From Prunus persica (Eukaryota; Streptophyta; Magnoliopsida; Rosales; Rosaceae): DNA of 64,000 bases. The notes below the pieces were generated by a model. That model ran no database searches, was not told the origin of the DNA, and saw only the letters and a list, made by a program, of their open reading frames with translations. The stretch lies in contig NC_034011.1 of assembly GCF_000346465.2 (NCBI RefSeq), forward strand, positions 17,682,937 through 17,746,936. Direction: 5' to 3'. Positions 1-10,833 of the stretch are shown in pieces; position 1 is the stretch's first letter; each line of letters opens with the position of its first letter. The position numbers and the translations under genes are program-made.

Positions 1-90
1 AACTAAAGGGGAAAAAAATTGCAAAGAACATAAATGCTCTCAAATTCATGTCATAATTGCAAAAAATTAAAAACAACTACATGAGGCACT

Positions 91-491
91 AAGAGCATCC
101 ACAATGGACTCCCTAAACCACCTTCTTAGACAAAATTTAGGAAGGAAGTGAGAAACCTCAACTCCAACCATGCTCCTTGTCCAACTCCTAAAATAGGGAG
201 ACCTCTAGGAGCTCCTAAATCTGAGGAGAGAGAAAGGACTCCTAGTGGCTCCCTATAATTAAATGCTGCTTTACGTAAATGCTATTTTAATATCAACTAT
301 TTATTATTATTATTTTATATAAAGAAGAAGCATTTATGCTAAACTAAAAAAAGAAATAAAACATTTATGATTCTCTAAACTAGAGAGAATGGTTAGAGTT
401 GAAATTTTATAAGGAGCTCTTAAAATAGCTTTCTAGTGTTTTTAGCTATATTTTAACTAAAAAATGAGGAGCATGATTGTGGATGCTTTAA
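91..491. mobile_element. MITE (non-autonomous DNA transposon)
   Basis: The left end reads AAGAGCATCCACAAT and the right end, at about 476-491, reads ATTGTGGATGCTTTAA, which is its near-perfect inverted complement. The roughly 400 bp between them is AT-rich and has no credible reading frame. Ends of the type GAGCATCCACAATGG are common on plant MITEs. Target-site duplications could not be fixed with certainty, so the superfamily (PIF/Harbinger or hAT) is left open. Confidence 0.65.
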
Positions 492-971
492 ATGAAAAGA
501 AGAGAAAGCTTTATCGAAATTTAAATTTAAACTACTTATCATTATAGTAAAACTTCGAATGGAAAAGTTTCGAAATTGAAAAAAAAACAAAACAAAACAA
601 TGGAGTAATAATAACACTGGCATCACAAAGCAGATAGCTAAAGAAGCAATGAAAATACGAAATCTTTCAATAGAGAAATCAAAAAATGACATTGTAAACA
701 CATTGCACACAAACACAGATAACCAAACAGTCAAATTTTACATGAAATATTTCAAAAAATTTAGAAGAATGGAAAAGTATTGATATGTTCTGAATTTTAG
801 TTAAAGAGAGGACCTACTTGTAGGGGTAAGGTACATGGAAGAAATATAATATTTGAGGGGGAAAGGTACAGTCTACATTTCGTTGATGAAGAGAGGACCT
901 ACTTGGTCTAAACAAAGATATTCTTTTGTGACATGAGGTTTGGCATAGTCCAAATAATTTGGTCTTTATCC

Positions 972-1249
972 AAATCTTAATTTTATGAATATAAGCCACA
1001 ACAACTTGTTTGGAGAAATCTCACACAACTGGGGACAATGCCCGAAGCTGAAAACCATATAATGGCAGGAAACAACGTTTCTGGTAGCACACCACCTGAG
1101 ATAGGCAATGCAACCCAAATTCATGTGCTAGACCTTTCTTCAAATCATTTAGTGGTTGAGACAGATGAGAAGATTGCCATTAATGACATCGTCTTTGACA
1201 ATGAGGCTTTTGGGGTTGCTGGGATGATTATCAACGACATCCACATTGT
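972..1249 (+). pseudogene. LRR receptor-like kinase fragment (LRR region)
   Basis: Conceptual translation, allowing one frameshift near 1060, gives plant extracellular LRR motifs: an SHNNLFGEISHNWGQCPKL stretch followed by AGNNVSGSTPPEIGNATQ and LDLSSNHL. These match the LxxNxLxGxIPxxxGxxxxL repeats of MDIS1-interacting receptor kinase 2-type proteins. There is no signal peptide, no preceding LRRs, and similarity fades after about 1160. A kinase C-terminus of the same receptor type lies at 6843-7088, so this is probably the 5' relic of a gene split by later insertions. Disabled by frameshift and truncation. Confidence 0.6.
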
Positions 1250-3279
1250 AATATCCCGATCCAATGTTTAATCATTTATTTAATTTATATAAATTAATTG
1301 AATTATTTAATTATAAAATTACATTTTGCCCTTAAGGATACTGTCATTTTAGTTACTTTTTAATTCGATAAAATTTTGGGGAAATGAATTCCACCATTGC
1401 ATAGAGCGCTTCGTTATGAGTTCGTAGACACTTAGTGGGCTCAAATCGGTGTTGTAACGAAGAAGTTACAATCAACGGAAGTGCAGTGGCACAACCGTAA
1501 ATAACTCGAAGTTGGATTTTTTTTTAAACTCAGATTTTCCTCTCTCTCTCTCTCTCTCTCTCCACCAATAACTCTCTTTCTCTCTCTCTCTCTTGCGCGA
1601 AACCCCTCCCCTCTCTCAAGTTAGCCACTGCCCACATCCGGCCACCACCGGTACCAAAGTGACCAGCTCACTTCCCTCTCTCCGACCCACCCCACCTCTT
1701 ACGAACCCCGCAACCGCAGCAGCCGAAAAAAGCCCAAACATGCCGCTTTTCACTCAAAACTTCTAACGTCATTTTCGGCGATTCCAGCTACCAAATTTGT
1801 ATGTCCATGTATGCTTTCTCATCTTTTCAACGTCATCTAGCCGACGGTTGGGTTGGTTAGGATTGAGTTTGAAGTTTTGAAACTCGTTTTACAACTCAAA
1901 GTTTTGGCCGGTTTTTAGCTCGACTTTCTTGCAAATTCCTGTCACTTTTTGGCCATGGCCCAAGAACAAAAGTTGCACCACTAGTTTTCCTAATCATGTA
2001 GGTACAGGTAATGTTGGGTGTTTTGATAATTTTTTTGTCGCCGGATCGAGTAGGAATTCATGGATAGAGAATCGGAGTCCCGGATGCTCCGATTCAATGA
2101 CTTAAAATTTGAGTAATACAGTGACCGTCCGATCGTGTGGCTGCGAGTGATTAGACCGCTCGATCTAGACCAAACTTCCAAGAAGTGTTTAGTAAAATAT
2201 GTTGAACCCGTAGGAACTTTCGAATTGGAAATCAGAGGTTCTGGGCCCCGCATGCTTGGTTGACCGAATTTGGGAACTTTGGCCACTCAGTTGACCGAGC
2301 GTCTTCTGAGGTTATTCCACTATTCGAAATACATAGTTGGACCTCAGGAACTCCTCGATTGTCTTTCACACACTTGGAATCCCGGGAAATCTAGGAATTT
2401 ATTTTTAAGTTCTCGTCCGAAGTATTTGAATTAATCTAGTATTCGTATTCTTCAATAGGTATTCTAGCCCAGCGTATTCAACAGGTAGGACCCTCTCAGG
2501 GTCAAGCAGCATTGGATTATCTGTGAGTGGGTTATGTTTAAATAATAATCATTATTGTCAAGGATGGAACAATTTGCAGAATAAGTTATTTGATTTATGA
2601 GTTGTTATATTTAAATGTTGAAATATAATATTTTTATGAAAGTATTAAAAGTATATTTGGATATTTGTGCATTGTGATTATCTTGTATTGTTAAATGCTA
2701 TTTTCAGAGTTACTATCTATATTGGGATATGTGTTGGGTACATGGGGTTGTTGGTAAGAGGTTGTGCAATGAGAGTGGGTTGTGGTTTATGTCAGTTTGG
2801 AGTGCTATTAGCACTACCCTATATACCTCCCCGGCTCTTGAATATTTGGATTGGAAACATGGTGATATGTGATACTTGGATATATTGGAACCCAAGCACC
2901 CTTGATGGGGTGTTTCGTAGACCTTTAGCGGTGTTAGTCTGCCGGCGTAGGACTTGTCATATGTGTATGAGTATTGAGGATTTACGTGCTAGTGAGCTTA
3001 GTCCCCCGGTTAGACGGCTCGTTCCCTAGCTACATGGTCAATTGAGGATTCTTCCATGTGGTCTAGTCAAACAATCTCCTGGTTGGATTGTTTCCCCAGT
3101 ACAAGTTTGGTAGTGGTCATACTTATATATATATATATATATTTACATTGGTTTTGAATGCATGTTGTTTTCAGCATCGTTTTCTAAACGGTGGAGTTAT
3201 TATATGTTATTTTCAAATGTAACAAAACTTTAGTTTTGTCCACTCACAAGTTTTTTGTTTTGCGCCTGTTTAGGCCTAA
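1250..3279 (+). mobile_element. Long Ty3-type LTR, truncated or solo
   Basis: The segment begins with TGTAATATCCCGATCC, the TGTAA(C/T)A(C/T)CCC start typical of many plant Ty3/gypsy LTRs. It continues for about 2 kb with the features of a long LTR: a CT microsatellite at 1541-1594, a GC-richer stretch at 1620-1750, no coding potential, and a TA microsatellite near 3126-3142. No primer-binding site or pol sequence follows it, so it is either a solo LTR or a truncated one. The right edge near 3279 is an estimate from the change in sequence character. It interrupts the receptor-kinase relic on its left. Confidence 0.5.
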
Positions 3280-5160
3280 AAGAAATCACACGCCAACCCA
3301 CTTAGGTGGCCCATGTAGGTCCCACTTCTCACAAAAGGGCCACAAAATGGAAAAAAATGGAGGACTGGACTATGATTCAAAAATAAAGAAAGCCCAAGGA
3401 ACCAAATCAGAAGGCCCATGTCTTTTGCAAAAATGGCAAAGTTGTAGAAATGGCAAGATTAAATGGCAGTCAACCACTGAAGCAGATCAAAAATAAGAAA
3501 TGGAAATTAAATGGGGCCCAGCTTCTGACTCACTACTGATCTCAAAAAACCCAGAATGCATTGTCAGCAAGATCTTTTGGAAAGACTATTCTCAGAACCC
3601 GCGTGACTACCCGATTTAGAAAGTCAACAATTTCCACAAAGGAGTTGATTGGGAATTAAATGGGAGCAGGTCATTTGCAAGAGACTTCTCTGAAACTCTG
3701 GGACTAAAAGATCAAAACCCTTTTTATAAATCAGAAATATTGTTTCTACTCCAGAGAAGCCACCATCTTTCAGAAGATACGCAGGTTATATTTTCTAAAA
3801 AAGATAAGCAGGAAACAGGGAGTTGTTCAAACTGGAAAATCAAACTAACCATCACAGTTTGAACTCTCACAGAGTTGGAATTCAAGAGGGGTTAGGTTCT
3901 CTTTCAAGAAAAACAGGGAAATGATTGTCTTAAAAACTGACCATTGAGGACTTATCTGCCAGAATTGATAAAAACCCTTTTTTCTTTTCATTTTAAAATG
4001 AAAGATCTTTTAAATTTCTACCGCCCATTACTAAAAGCCCCACTCCAAAAATATTTCTTATAAATATAAGAGAAGGTGAACAGGTTTAAAGGACTTGATC
4101 ATCAAATAAAACAACCAAAAATCAACCACAGACAAAAACTTAAAATGATCACTTGATCTCTAAGAATCTTCAAACAAACTGAAGCAACCAAAAACTCATT
4201 CGAGCAACAAAAGAAACCAGCCATAAATCAAAACTTCCAGTTCATACTTAGAGAAATAAGTCATTCAAAACGAGATTTCTCTCGTTACAAGTTTGGTTCA
4301 ACAAAAGCCAAAACAAGCGGAGTTTGGGTTTTTACAAATATGAAAATCTCAACAAATTTATGGAGAGTCCTGATCAGGCATCACAGTGCAGTTCTAGCTC
4401 AGTAATCCTCAAGTCCAACCACTTCTGCCCCTTTCAGACTGAAGAGGCCGCAATTCTGCCAGTTCAAAAAGCCTTCCAGGGCTTGAAATACATTAAAACT
4501 CTGCTGAACTCGAACGTTGGTATCGATTTATAGCTGAGGCTCAGTAGTTGAAGTTGTTGATAGCTCAGTCCAGCATATGTTGACCCAATCCAGCTCGGAT
4601 CAGAAGTTTCTATCCAGGTATAAATGGAAGTCCAGCCTTCTTTTTGTCTTTCTGGAGTTGATCTTTCAATTTTAAGTTTTGTAAAGGGCACTCCTGCCTA
4701 AAACAGTTTACTATCTTATCATTTATTCTGGCCATAACTACTAGTTTTGTACTGTGAAAAATTGTGAAGTCCTTACCAGTCTGAGGCAAGAAAAGAACTT
4801 ACTTGGGAGATATTCCTCACCCAAATTCACAATCGCTTGTTTAGAAATTAGTAACTTGGGGCGCAAATTATCTATTTTTAAGAAGTCTGCTAGAATTTTT
4901 ATTACTAGCAGTAGCACGCTCACACTAAAGAAAGTTGACTTGTTGACCAGTCAATGGTTTTCAAGTCAATGGGAAACTTTACCTTTCCGTCACAGGACCA
5001 AACACAAAACGGGTGAACAGCGCCCCTCCAGGCAGTGGATAGACTTGAATCAAGAGGCCAAGCCGAGACCCGAACTTCCAAGCCTCGACTTTTAGTAAGG
5101 CAAACTTTTACTTGTTTCTATTCTCGTTGAATTTCGTTTTCATTTGTAAACTGAAACACT
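3280..5160 (+). other. Unassigned non-coding block, possibly a pararetrovirus-like intergenic region
   Basis: There is no gene here; only short unrelated reading frames. The composition is striking: an A-rich, GCCCA-containing upstream part (3300-3500), a TATA-like CTTATAAATATAAGAG at about 4057-4072, then a C/A-rich leader-like stretch (4100-4300) with small reading frames, one at 4324-4533 encoding a short Ser/Gln-rich peptide. That layout (promoter, long leader, short ORFs) resembles the large intergenic region of plant pararetroviruses integrated in host genomes. No movement protein, capsid or polymerase sequence is present, so the identity is a guess. Confidence 0.2.
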
Positions 5161-5199
5161 TTAGAATGCTCTATTATCGCCCATACTAAGATGGGATGT

Positions 5200-5441
5200 A
5201 AGGCCGAAGGCCTATTATGTAATTGTGTGATATTACATTGTGCATGCTGCTGTTGGAACTATTCAATTATGTTTTAACAGGTTTAAAAAATTTGGGAAAT
5301 GTTCTTTTTTAAGTGGAGACTCTGCTGAAATTTCTGCAGAAAGTCTCGTCCCTCTTAGCAAGTGGGCCCGTCATCAAATTGATGTCGGATAATTTACAGG
5401 ATTGGTCGCGGATTCCCATGAATTCAGTGCGGGTCCTGTCA
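5200..5441 (+). mobile_element. Truncated Ty3-type LTR related to the one at 50893-51258
   Basis: The segment shares a run of collinear blocks with the LTR at 50893-51258: AAGGCCGAAGGCC, TGTGCATGCTGC, GGGAAATGT, GGAGACTCTGC, AAGTCTCG, AAGTGGGCC, and the end GCGGGTCCTGTCA. The first third of the LTR, including its TGTAACACCCC start, is missing. The match stops at the same CA that ends the other LTR, which supports that position as the true LTR terminus. An old, 5'-truncated copy. Confidence 0.6.
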
Positions 5442-5496
5442 CACATGTTATCTATAAATTTTGATTCTCTTTTCTTTTGTCTTTGTTCCCAAATTG

Positions 5497-5625
5497 TGTA
5501 ATATTGTGGCTGATAGACTTGCTAAGTTTGTTTTAGGTAGTATGTCCATAGACATTTGGCTTGAAAAGGGTCCTCCATGGCTCAATGAAATTGGTACACA
5601 GGTGATGAGGGTTAAATTTAAATGA
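5497..5625 (+). pseudogene. RNase H-like (RVT_3) fragment of a LINE-type element
   Basis: The frame from 5497 to the TGA at 5623-5625 reads CNIVADRLAKF, then a short variable part, then WLEKGPPWLNEI. This is the usual C-terminal end of the RNase H-like domain found in plant LINE-type reverse transcriptases and their domesticated relatives (pattern N.VADxLAK...W...PPW). Only about 42 residues remain. It directly follows the truncated LTR and has no recognisable upstream catalytic part. Confidence 0.55.
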
Positions 5626-5675
5626 TATTCAAATAGATACAGTGATCTTCACACACTTTAATCCTTGACCAAATA

Positions 5676-6100
5676 TACTTATGACTAGTCAACTGCTAGT
5701 CATAAGAAACCATAATGAAGAACACACACATAGAGCAAAACAATATGTACCTGCAAGCTTAGAAGATTACTAGCGACAACCACGGCACTCAGAAGAACCC
5801 GTCAATCTAGGCATCCCCTGTGCAAGCAACAACTATGGTGAAAGTGTGTGAAAACATCATAATCAAATAAACAGCACACAACATAGAGTGATGACTAGTC
5901 AACCGCAAGAACACAAACCCAGAAATGCATGAACATCATGCGATGACTAGTAAACTATCAAGAACACATCATAATAAAAAATAAAAAAACACACAGCATA
6001 TAGTGATGACTAGTCAATCGCAAGAACACGAACCCAAAAATGCATGAACATCATGCGATGACTAGTCAACTATCAAGAACATAAACCCAGAAAATAACAA
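5676..6100. repeat. TGACTAGTCA-containing direct repeats
   Basis: The palindrome TGACTAGTCA or a one-base variant occurs at about 5683, 5890, 5942, 6004 and 6059. The blocks at about 5888-5950 and 6003-6067 repeat with about 115 bp spacing: each holds the palindrome, CGCAAGAACAC, AACCCA, ATGCATGAACATCATGCGATGACTAG and a following CTATCAAGAACA. The same palindrome recurs at 63864 and 63887 near the right end of the window. This may be LTR or promoter repeat material; no coding sequence is evident. Confidence 0.55.
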
Positions 6101-6842
6101 ACCTGCAAACCAGAAATTGTTCACTCAGAAACCCACCACTGGGAAAAACTAGGGGTCATCAACCGACTAGGCAATCCACTAAACAAAGAAGATTTTTACA
6201 AAGGAACACAAGCAAGCTCAAGAAATCCTAGATCTATTTAGGAAGATAAACTATACCTCCTTTGTGCAATCTTCTTCTCCAACTTAGCAAAACCAGCAGC
6301 TTAGTCCTTTATGGCAATGACAGCTCATTCTTCAGCTCTTTCATCCCATGGCACCAGCTAGCCAGCTCAAACTCAGACAGAAACCAAAAAGTTGGATTCA
6401 AAGGAAAATGACCAATTTCTTCAAGACGCCATACTCTTGAAGAAATCAATCTTGAATCTGACCTAGATATATATGAGAGAGTGTTTGATCTAGCTAGATG
6501 CAGATTTCATATTTCAAATGCAATTTTCGAAAAATCAATTTTGGAAAACTCAAAGATGAAAAATATGATGGTTTACTCTTGAGGAAGAAGAAGAGAAAGT
6601 TTGCAAAGAAACTTTCCGATACTTACCCACAAAAGAGACGGCTGCTAAATGAGGAATTTTTTGGCTTTTACCCCACAAAAAGGGCAAGAGAAATACAACA
6701 GCACAGTAGCAACATAGGAAGAAGCTACCAGAGAGCCAGGTAGAAAAAAAAAACAAAACAAAAAAACAAAACAAAAGCAGAAAACCCAAAACAGTAATAC
6801 AAAACTAAGCCACACGCCAGCAGGAGAATTAAGGAGGACCAG
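6101..6842. other. Non-coding stretch
   Basis: No gene is supported. Short frames on both strands at 6498-6789 arise from A-rich and AAG-rich composition around 6580-6780, including an A/C-rich low-complexity run at 6744-6780. Confidence 0.5.
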
Positions 6843-7088
6843 GAACTTAAAATGCCAATTTCGGATCTTCTAGACCAACGCATCTCCCCACCCACAAAAC
6901 AAGAAGCAGGGGAGGTGGTCTCTCTTTTGAACATCGCGTTTGCATCCTTGAATCCCAGTCCGCAGACTCGTCCAACAATGAAGAAAGTTTCTGAGCTCCT
7001 CTCATCAACTCAGAGGCTGCATTTGTCAAAGCCATTACATATGACAACATGTGGTGAATTGCTTGCTCTTGATGGTTTCACTGCCTAA
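6843..7088 (+). pseudogene. LRR receptor-like kinase fragment (kinase C-terminus)
   Basis: The frame ends at a TAA at 7086-7088 and encodes the last approximately 80 residues of an LRR-XII/MIK2-like receptor kinase: ISDLLDQRISPPTKQEAGEV, then a helix ending NPSPQTRPTMKKVSELLS, then LHLSKPLHMTTCGELLALDGF. The RPTM motif corresponds to the conserved Arg of kinase subdomain XI. The rest of the kinase domain is absent upstream, so the gene is broken. Sequence to 7200 looks like the old 3' UTR. With the LRR piece at 972-1249 it brackets about 5.6 kb of inserted repeats. Confidence 0.65.
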
Positions 7089-7589
7089 TCAGGACATCCG
7101 CTGCTTTTCATTTGAGTCTGCCTTGTTCTAATTCTTCTTAGTCTGCTTTTCATTTAGAAATGTTTTTCGTAATGTATGTATGTATATCTCATTTTGCCAC
7201 CAAAATTATTATGAATATGTTGCTATTAGCCCAACCCGGTCAAGCATTCAGTTAAAACTTCACTCGCAGTGCTCTGTTCTAATGTGAAGAATAGTGATTC
7301 CTCAACAAACAAACAAAAAATAGTGAACGTACACTCAAAATACAACAAAATCATAATTTAGAGGACAATTAATCAACATTTGTGATAGGTTGGGCTTTTC
7401 GGTGGAAGGCTCGTGATCAGCTTTGGACTTGAAGATGACCAGCCAAACAAATGGAATAGGGAGTTGGAAAAAATTGTACACCGAAGACATATCAAGCAAG
7501 AACATTTGCTGGATTCTATATGACACATGTGTTCCAGTCTCTGGAACCTGGACTCAACTAATTGGGTCGCCATTGCAGTAACATAAGGA

Positions 7590-8010
7590 TAGCTCTTTGG
7601 CATCAAGAAGCAGGGGAAGTCTTCTCTCTTGTTGTGACGATAACCAAATTATTTTATCAAAATACAGCTCAATTTAGTCCTAGAACTCAAATTTTTGCTC
7701 AACGAACTCATCTGCTTTCCATTCAAGGTTTCACATTTAGGTTTCATCAAGGAGAGTACACAGCCTTGTTGAGCAACATATGTAATTTTTTTCCTTTGTT
7801 TTTCAGGGTTTCAATTTCTTCATTCAAACAGAGGGTTAAGGATCACATTGATTGATTTGAAAGTTTGAGAATTCAAATGAGGACTCTTGAAAAATTCAAG
7901 GACTATTCATGACAAAAACCTTTTTCAGTATCTTTCTATTCGGAGGGGCTGCATTTGTTGAAGCTTGTTACCTACGATATACTATGTGACATAGTGTCAA
8001 GCATTAAGGT
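7590..8010 (+). pseudogene. Second, more decayed copy of the receptor-kinase 3' end
   Basis: Two short blocks repeat the 6843-7088 relic. At 7600-7640 the bases encoding (K/H)QEAGEV(V/F)SL are preserved. At about 7952-8005 a diverged version of the block encoding RLHLSKPL and the following Thr-Cys region recurs, ending GTGACATAGTGTC. The DNA between and around them holds frameshifts and unrelated sequence. This indicates a tandem partial duplication of the receptor gene before decay. Confidence 0.4.
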
Positions 8011-8639
8011 GGGACACTTCTGAACCCCCTATATCACGCAAATAGTAACCTCTCACTTTCCATCAATTTCATTTCAGTACGTAATTCCAACATATTTTTC
8101 TCCCAAAAACATCAAAGTCGAGGGACCATTGATCAGAGAAAAGTCTATGAGAAAGCTGTGCATACTAAAAAACAAACATAATCGAATTAGTTTTCCAATC
8201 ATGTGCATTGAGTTGAAGTTATCTTCTCAATTCTTAGTTAAAACCGATGAAAACGCTCATTTTAAGGCCTCTCAAACTCTTAATATATAGCAGCCAAGTC
8301 AACTGATAAAGACAACGAATATATAGGTTTCTATTTAAACCCTGCAAATCTCAAGTTCAACTAACAAAAATGTTTTGCACATTATTGTCTTAATTATTTA
8401 TGGCAAACAAAATTGTATAAAACAAATTTAACCTCAATTACTTCGTCTTGGGCAGCCTCTCTATATGAAATTTGTTGGGTGAACTTGAATATTTACATGG
8501 TTCAATTAAAACATCTATAAATATATGATAGAAATCGTGTTCTTAACTCATGGGTCGTAATAATAGGAAGGAGAAAACGGCACTCAAGTATCAACCTCAT
8601 TTCACTAAAGTTCAGGGAAAACATGCGGACTTTCCAATT

Positions 8640-8800
8640 TTAATATTGAATGTATCTTTTCTGTATGAATGAATTCCAGTATTGAATGGTGGCTCCTTAA
8701 GTTTTTGGGCTCGAACTGTTTACCACTTGTGTTAGTGTAGTTAGGGATTTTCCTTGATGGTTGGGAAACCCTAAATTAACACACTATATATAGTTTTGTC
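8640..8800. repeat. Dispersed 46-bp repeat plus small inverted repeat
   Basis: Positions 8642-8687 are almost identical (one mismatch) to 11005-11050 inside the first intron of the pyridoxal kinase gene. Just downstream, TGTTAGTGTAGTTAGGG near 8730 faces CCCTAAATTAACACA near 8769, forming a small imperfect inverted repeat. The rest of 8010-8880 shows no gene. Confidence 0.45.
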
Positions 8801-8879
8801 CCCTCAAGCAAGCAACCGCATTGTTTATGTTATACCCATCATAGCTCTGGAAATATTTAATATTGAGAAAGATCATACT

Positions 8880-9500
8880 ATTGCTGCTGGTTATTCAGTA
8901 TATGGTTACTTATGATGTTATGGATTCTTGTATTGACTTGCACAAGTCTCTTCAATTTTTCTTTGGGCCATCTCTCAAAGCAAGTTTTTTGCATTAATTT
9001 AAACATTTGTGTCACCCACTTTGCTAGCGCCAGCCAGAAGAACACCATCATTTTCATCACGAATTACAAACCTAGAAGCAGCTGAAGACATATCTCTGAC
9101 AAACCCATCAAAATTCAGCTTGACATACGAAGGCTAAGGAGGCAGACACTTATTGATATCAGTGCTTCAAGCTCTCCTTGCATTCATTGAATGATTAGCA
9201 GTACATAAATGATCATAAGTACCGGAAGCAACTGAAAGAAAGTTTTGCAGAATGAAGATGTAATTGGCAAAATATGAAGTTGCTACCAGCCTTCCAAATT
9301 CGCCAACAAAGGACACATTTGAAATTCCCAAAGTAGAGGAAGAGCAAGTTGCAAGCCAATTTTTTTTTAAAAACATTAAATCCCACCGAAGAAGGACAAT
9401 GATTAACAGCACAATTCCATATAGAAATAGCAAAAGGACAATTCGTAAATAGACACTTTACTGATTCCGCATCATGTTGACAAATATTACGAAGCGCGGG
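8880..9500 (-). pseudogene. LINE-type retrotransposon relic (zf-RVT and RNase H-like)
   Basis: Read on the minus strand with frame changes, the right part (about 9500-9250) gives a CQHDAESVKCLFTNCPFA segment followed by LCWRIWKAGSNFIF. This fits the zinc-binding region and linker downstream of plant non-LTR reverse transcriptases (zf-RVT, then W.iWkxRN). The left part (about 9132-8890) gives VKLNFDGFV, FVIRDENDGVLLAGASKVGD, matching the start of an RVT_3 RNase H-like domain (K.N.DG...G.viRd..G). Stops and frameshifts throughout make it non-functional. Confidence 0.6.
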
Positions 9501-10550
9501 CTAAATTTACTTAATGTATAAACTTATTAAAAGGATAAAAAATTTAACGATATAAATGAATCATTTATAACAACAACAAAAATACACCTAACTATGATTG
9601 AAACATTCACTTCAACTGAACAAAAAACTTCATTACTTATGAGTGTTAAGAAGTTTTTTTTTTTTTTTTTTTTTTTGGGATAAGCCCAACGCATGTTCAA
9701 CCTAGGAATTGAATTGGGGTTTGAGCTTTGGCATCCATAATGCCAAAAGGAGAAGTAAAAAAAATTATTTTGACTTGAGTGGGTTGTTCGGCAGAAGAGA
9801 GAGAATATGTTAGAAAAGGGTATAATTGAGTTTTGTTTTTAAAAATATATTTTAACTTGAGTGGGTTGTTCGGTTGAAGGGTATAATTGAGTTTTGTTTT
9901 ATTTTGAATTGGTGATGTGGTGTGCTATATGTATTTTGGGCTTAAAAAAATTAAAAATCGCATGGACTATGGTTCGTCACTTACATTTTTTAATCTCAAT
10001 GATTAGATCTCGAGAGTATATGTACAATTTAATCTTCAAAGTTGACTTGTTGTTAGAAGAATTTTGTTTTTATGACATTAGCAATTTAAACGGGAAATAA
10101 ACAAAATATATAAATTTTATGAAAACAATTTAGAACTTCAAAGAGGCTTAGAAAAATTTTCAAAACGTTAATAAAATTTATAAAAATACCAAAAACCTCA
10201 CGAGATGTTAATAGAAATATATCTTTCAGAAATCCCTTCAATTTTCCTCCCCCTGTTCTTTTCTTCTTGCTAATTTTCCCTCTGTATTTTAAAACTCTTT
10301 CCCACTGACAACGCTGAAACGTATCCCGAATTTCTCTCCAATCTTTGTCCGCTTTCTCAACAAGCATTTTTCGACCTGTCAACGCAACGGTACTGCTACA
10401 CCTCAGAGTCGTCTTGCACATGCATCGAATTTACGATATTAGACTCTGCATCTCCACCCACAAAACATGCACCTCTTATCCCACAAAACCCAAATCTGAC
10501 CAGTGGCAGTTCCGTACTTTCAACAAAAGTCCACGTCACTCTGCCCGCCT
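9501..10550. other. AT-rich intergenic DNA upstream of pyridoxal kinase
   Basis: This stretch holds a 23-base T run at 9654-9676 and a short imperfect direct repeat at about 9773-9898, in which ACTTGAGTGGGTTGTTCGG and GGGTATAATTGAGTTTTGTT each occur twice. No gene is supported. The last 200 bp, which are less AT-rich, are the likely promoter of the kinase gene. Confidence 0.5.
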
Positions 10551-10558
10551 TATAAATA
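10551..10558 (+). promoter_or_regulatory. TATA box of the pyridoxal kinase gene
   Basis: TATAAATA sits in a GC-richer context (CCCGCCTTATAAATACC), 276 bp before the start codon. A pyrimidine-rich 5' leader follows, including a 24-base T run at 10743-10766. The transcription start would be expected near 10580-10590. Confidence 0.6.
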
Positions 10559-10833
10559 CCGTCACTAAATTTCACAATCTTCTTCGCTGCTCTTTATGTT
10601 GTTTCAGTCTGAGCTCGCAAGCCATTTCCGATTGACAATTTCCCGAGAAAATCACATTTTCCGGTAAAGTATTATCTCGGAAAATCTTCTATTTTCTGAG
10701 AATTTGCATTCTAATTTCCGTTTGTCTTTGATTTTGACCTTCTTTTTTTTTTTTTTTTTTTTTTTTGTGTTTTCTTTTTATTGGATGGCAAGGAAGAAGG
10801 TCGGGAAGCTCGCGAAGCTTGAGAAATTCGAAA

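Noticed and set aside
5676..6100. CRISPR-like array
   Set aside because: The repeats are irregularly spaced, the intervals are repeated rather than unique, and the DNA is plant nuclear.
10345..10635. 96-codon frame upstream of the pyridoxal kinase
   Set aside because: It spans the TATA box and leader, has no recognisable domain and is best explained as promoter DNA.
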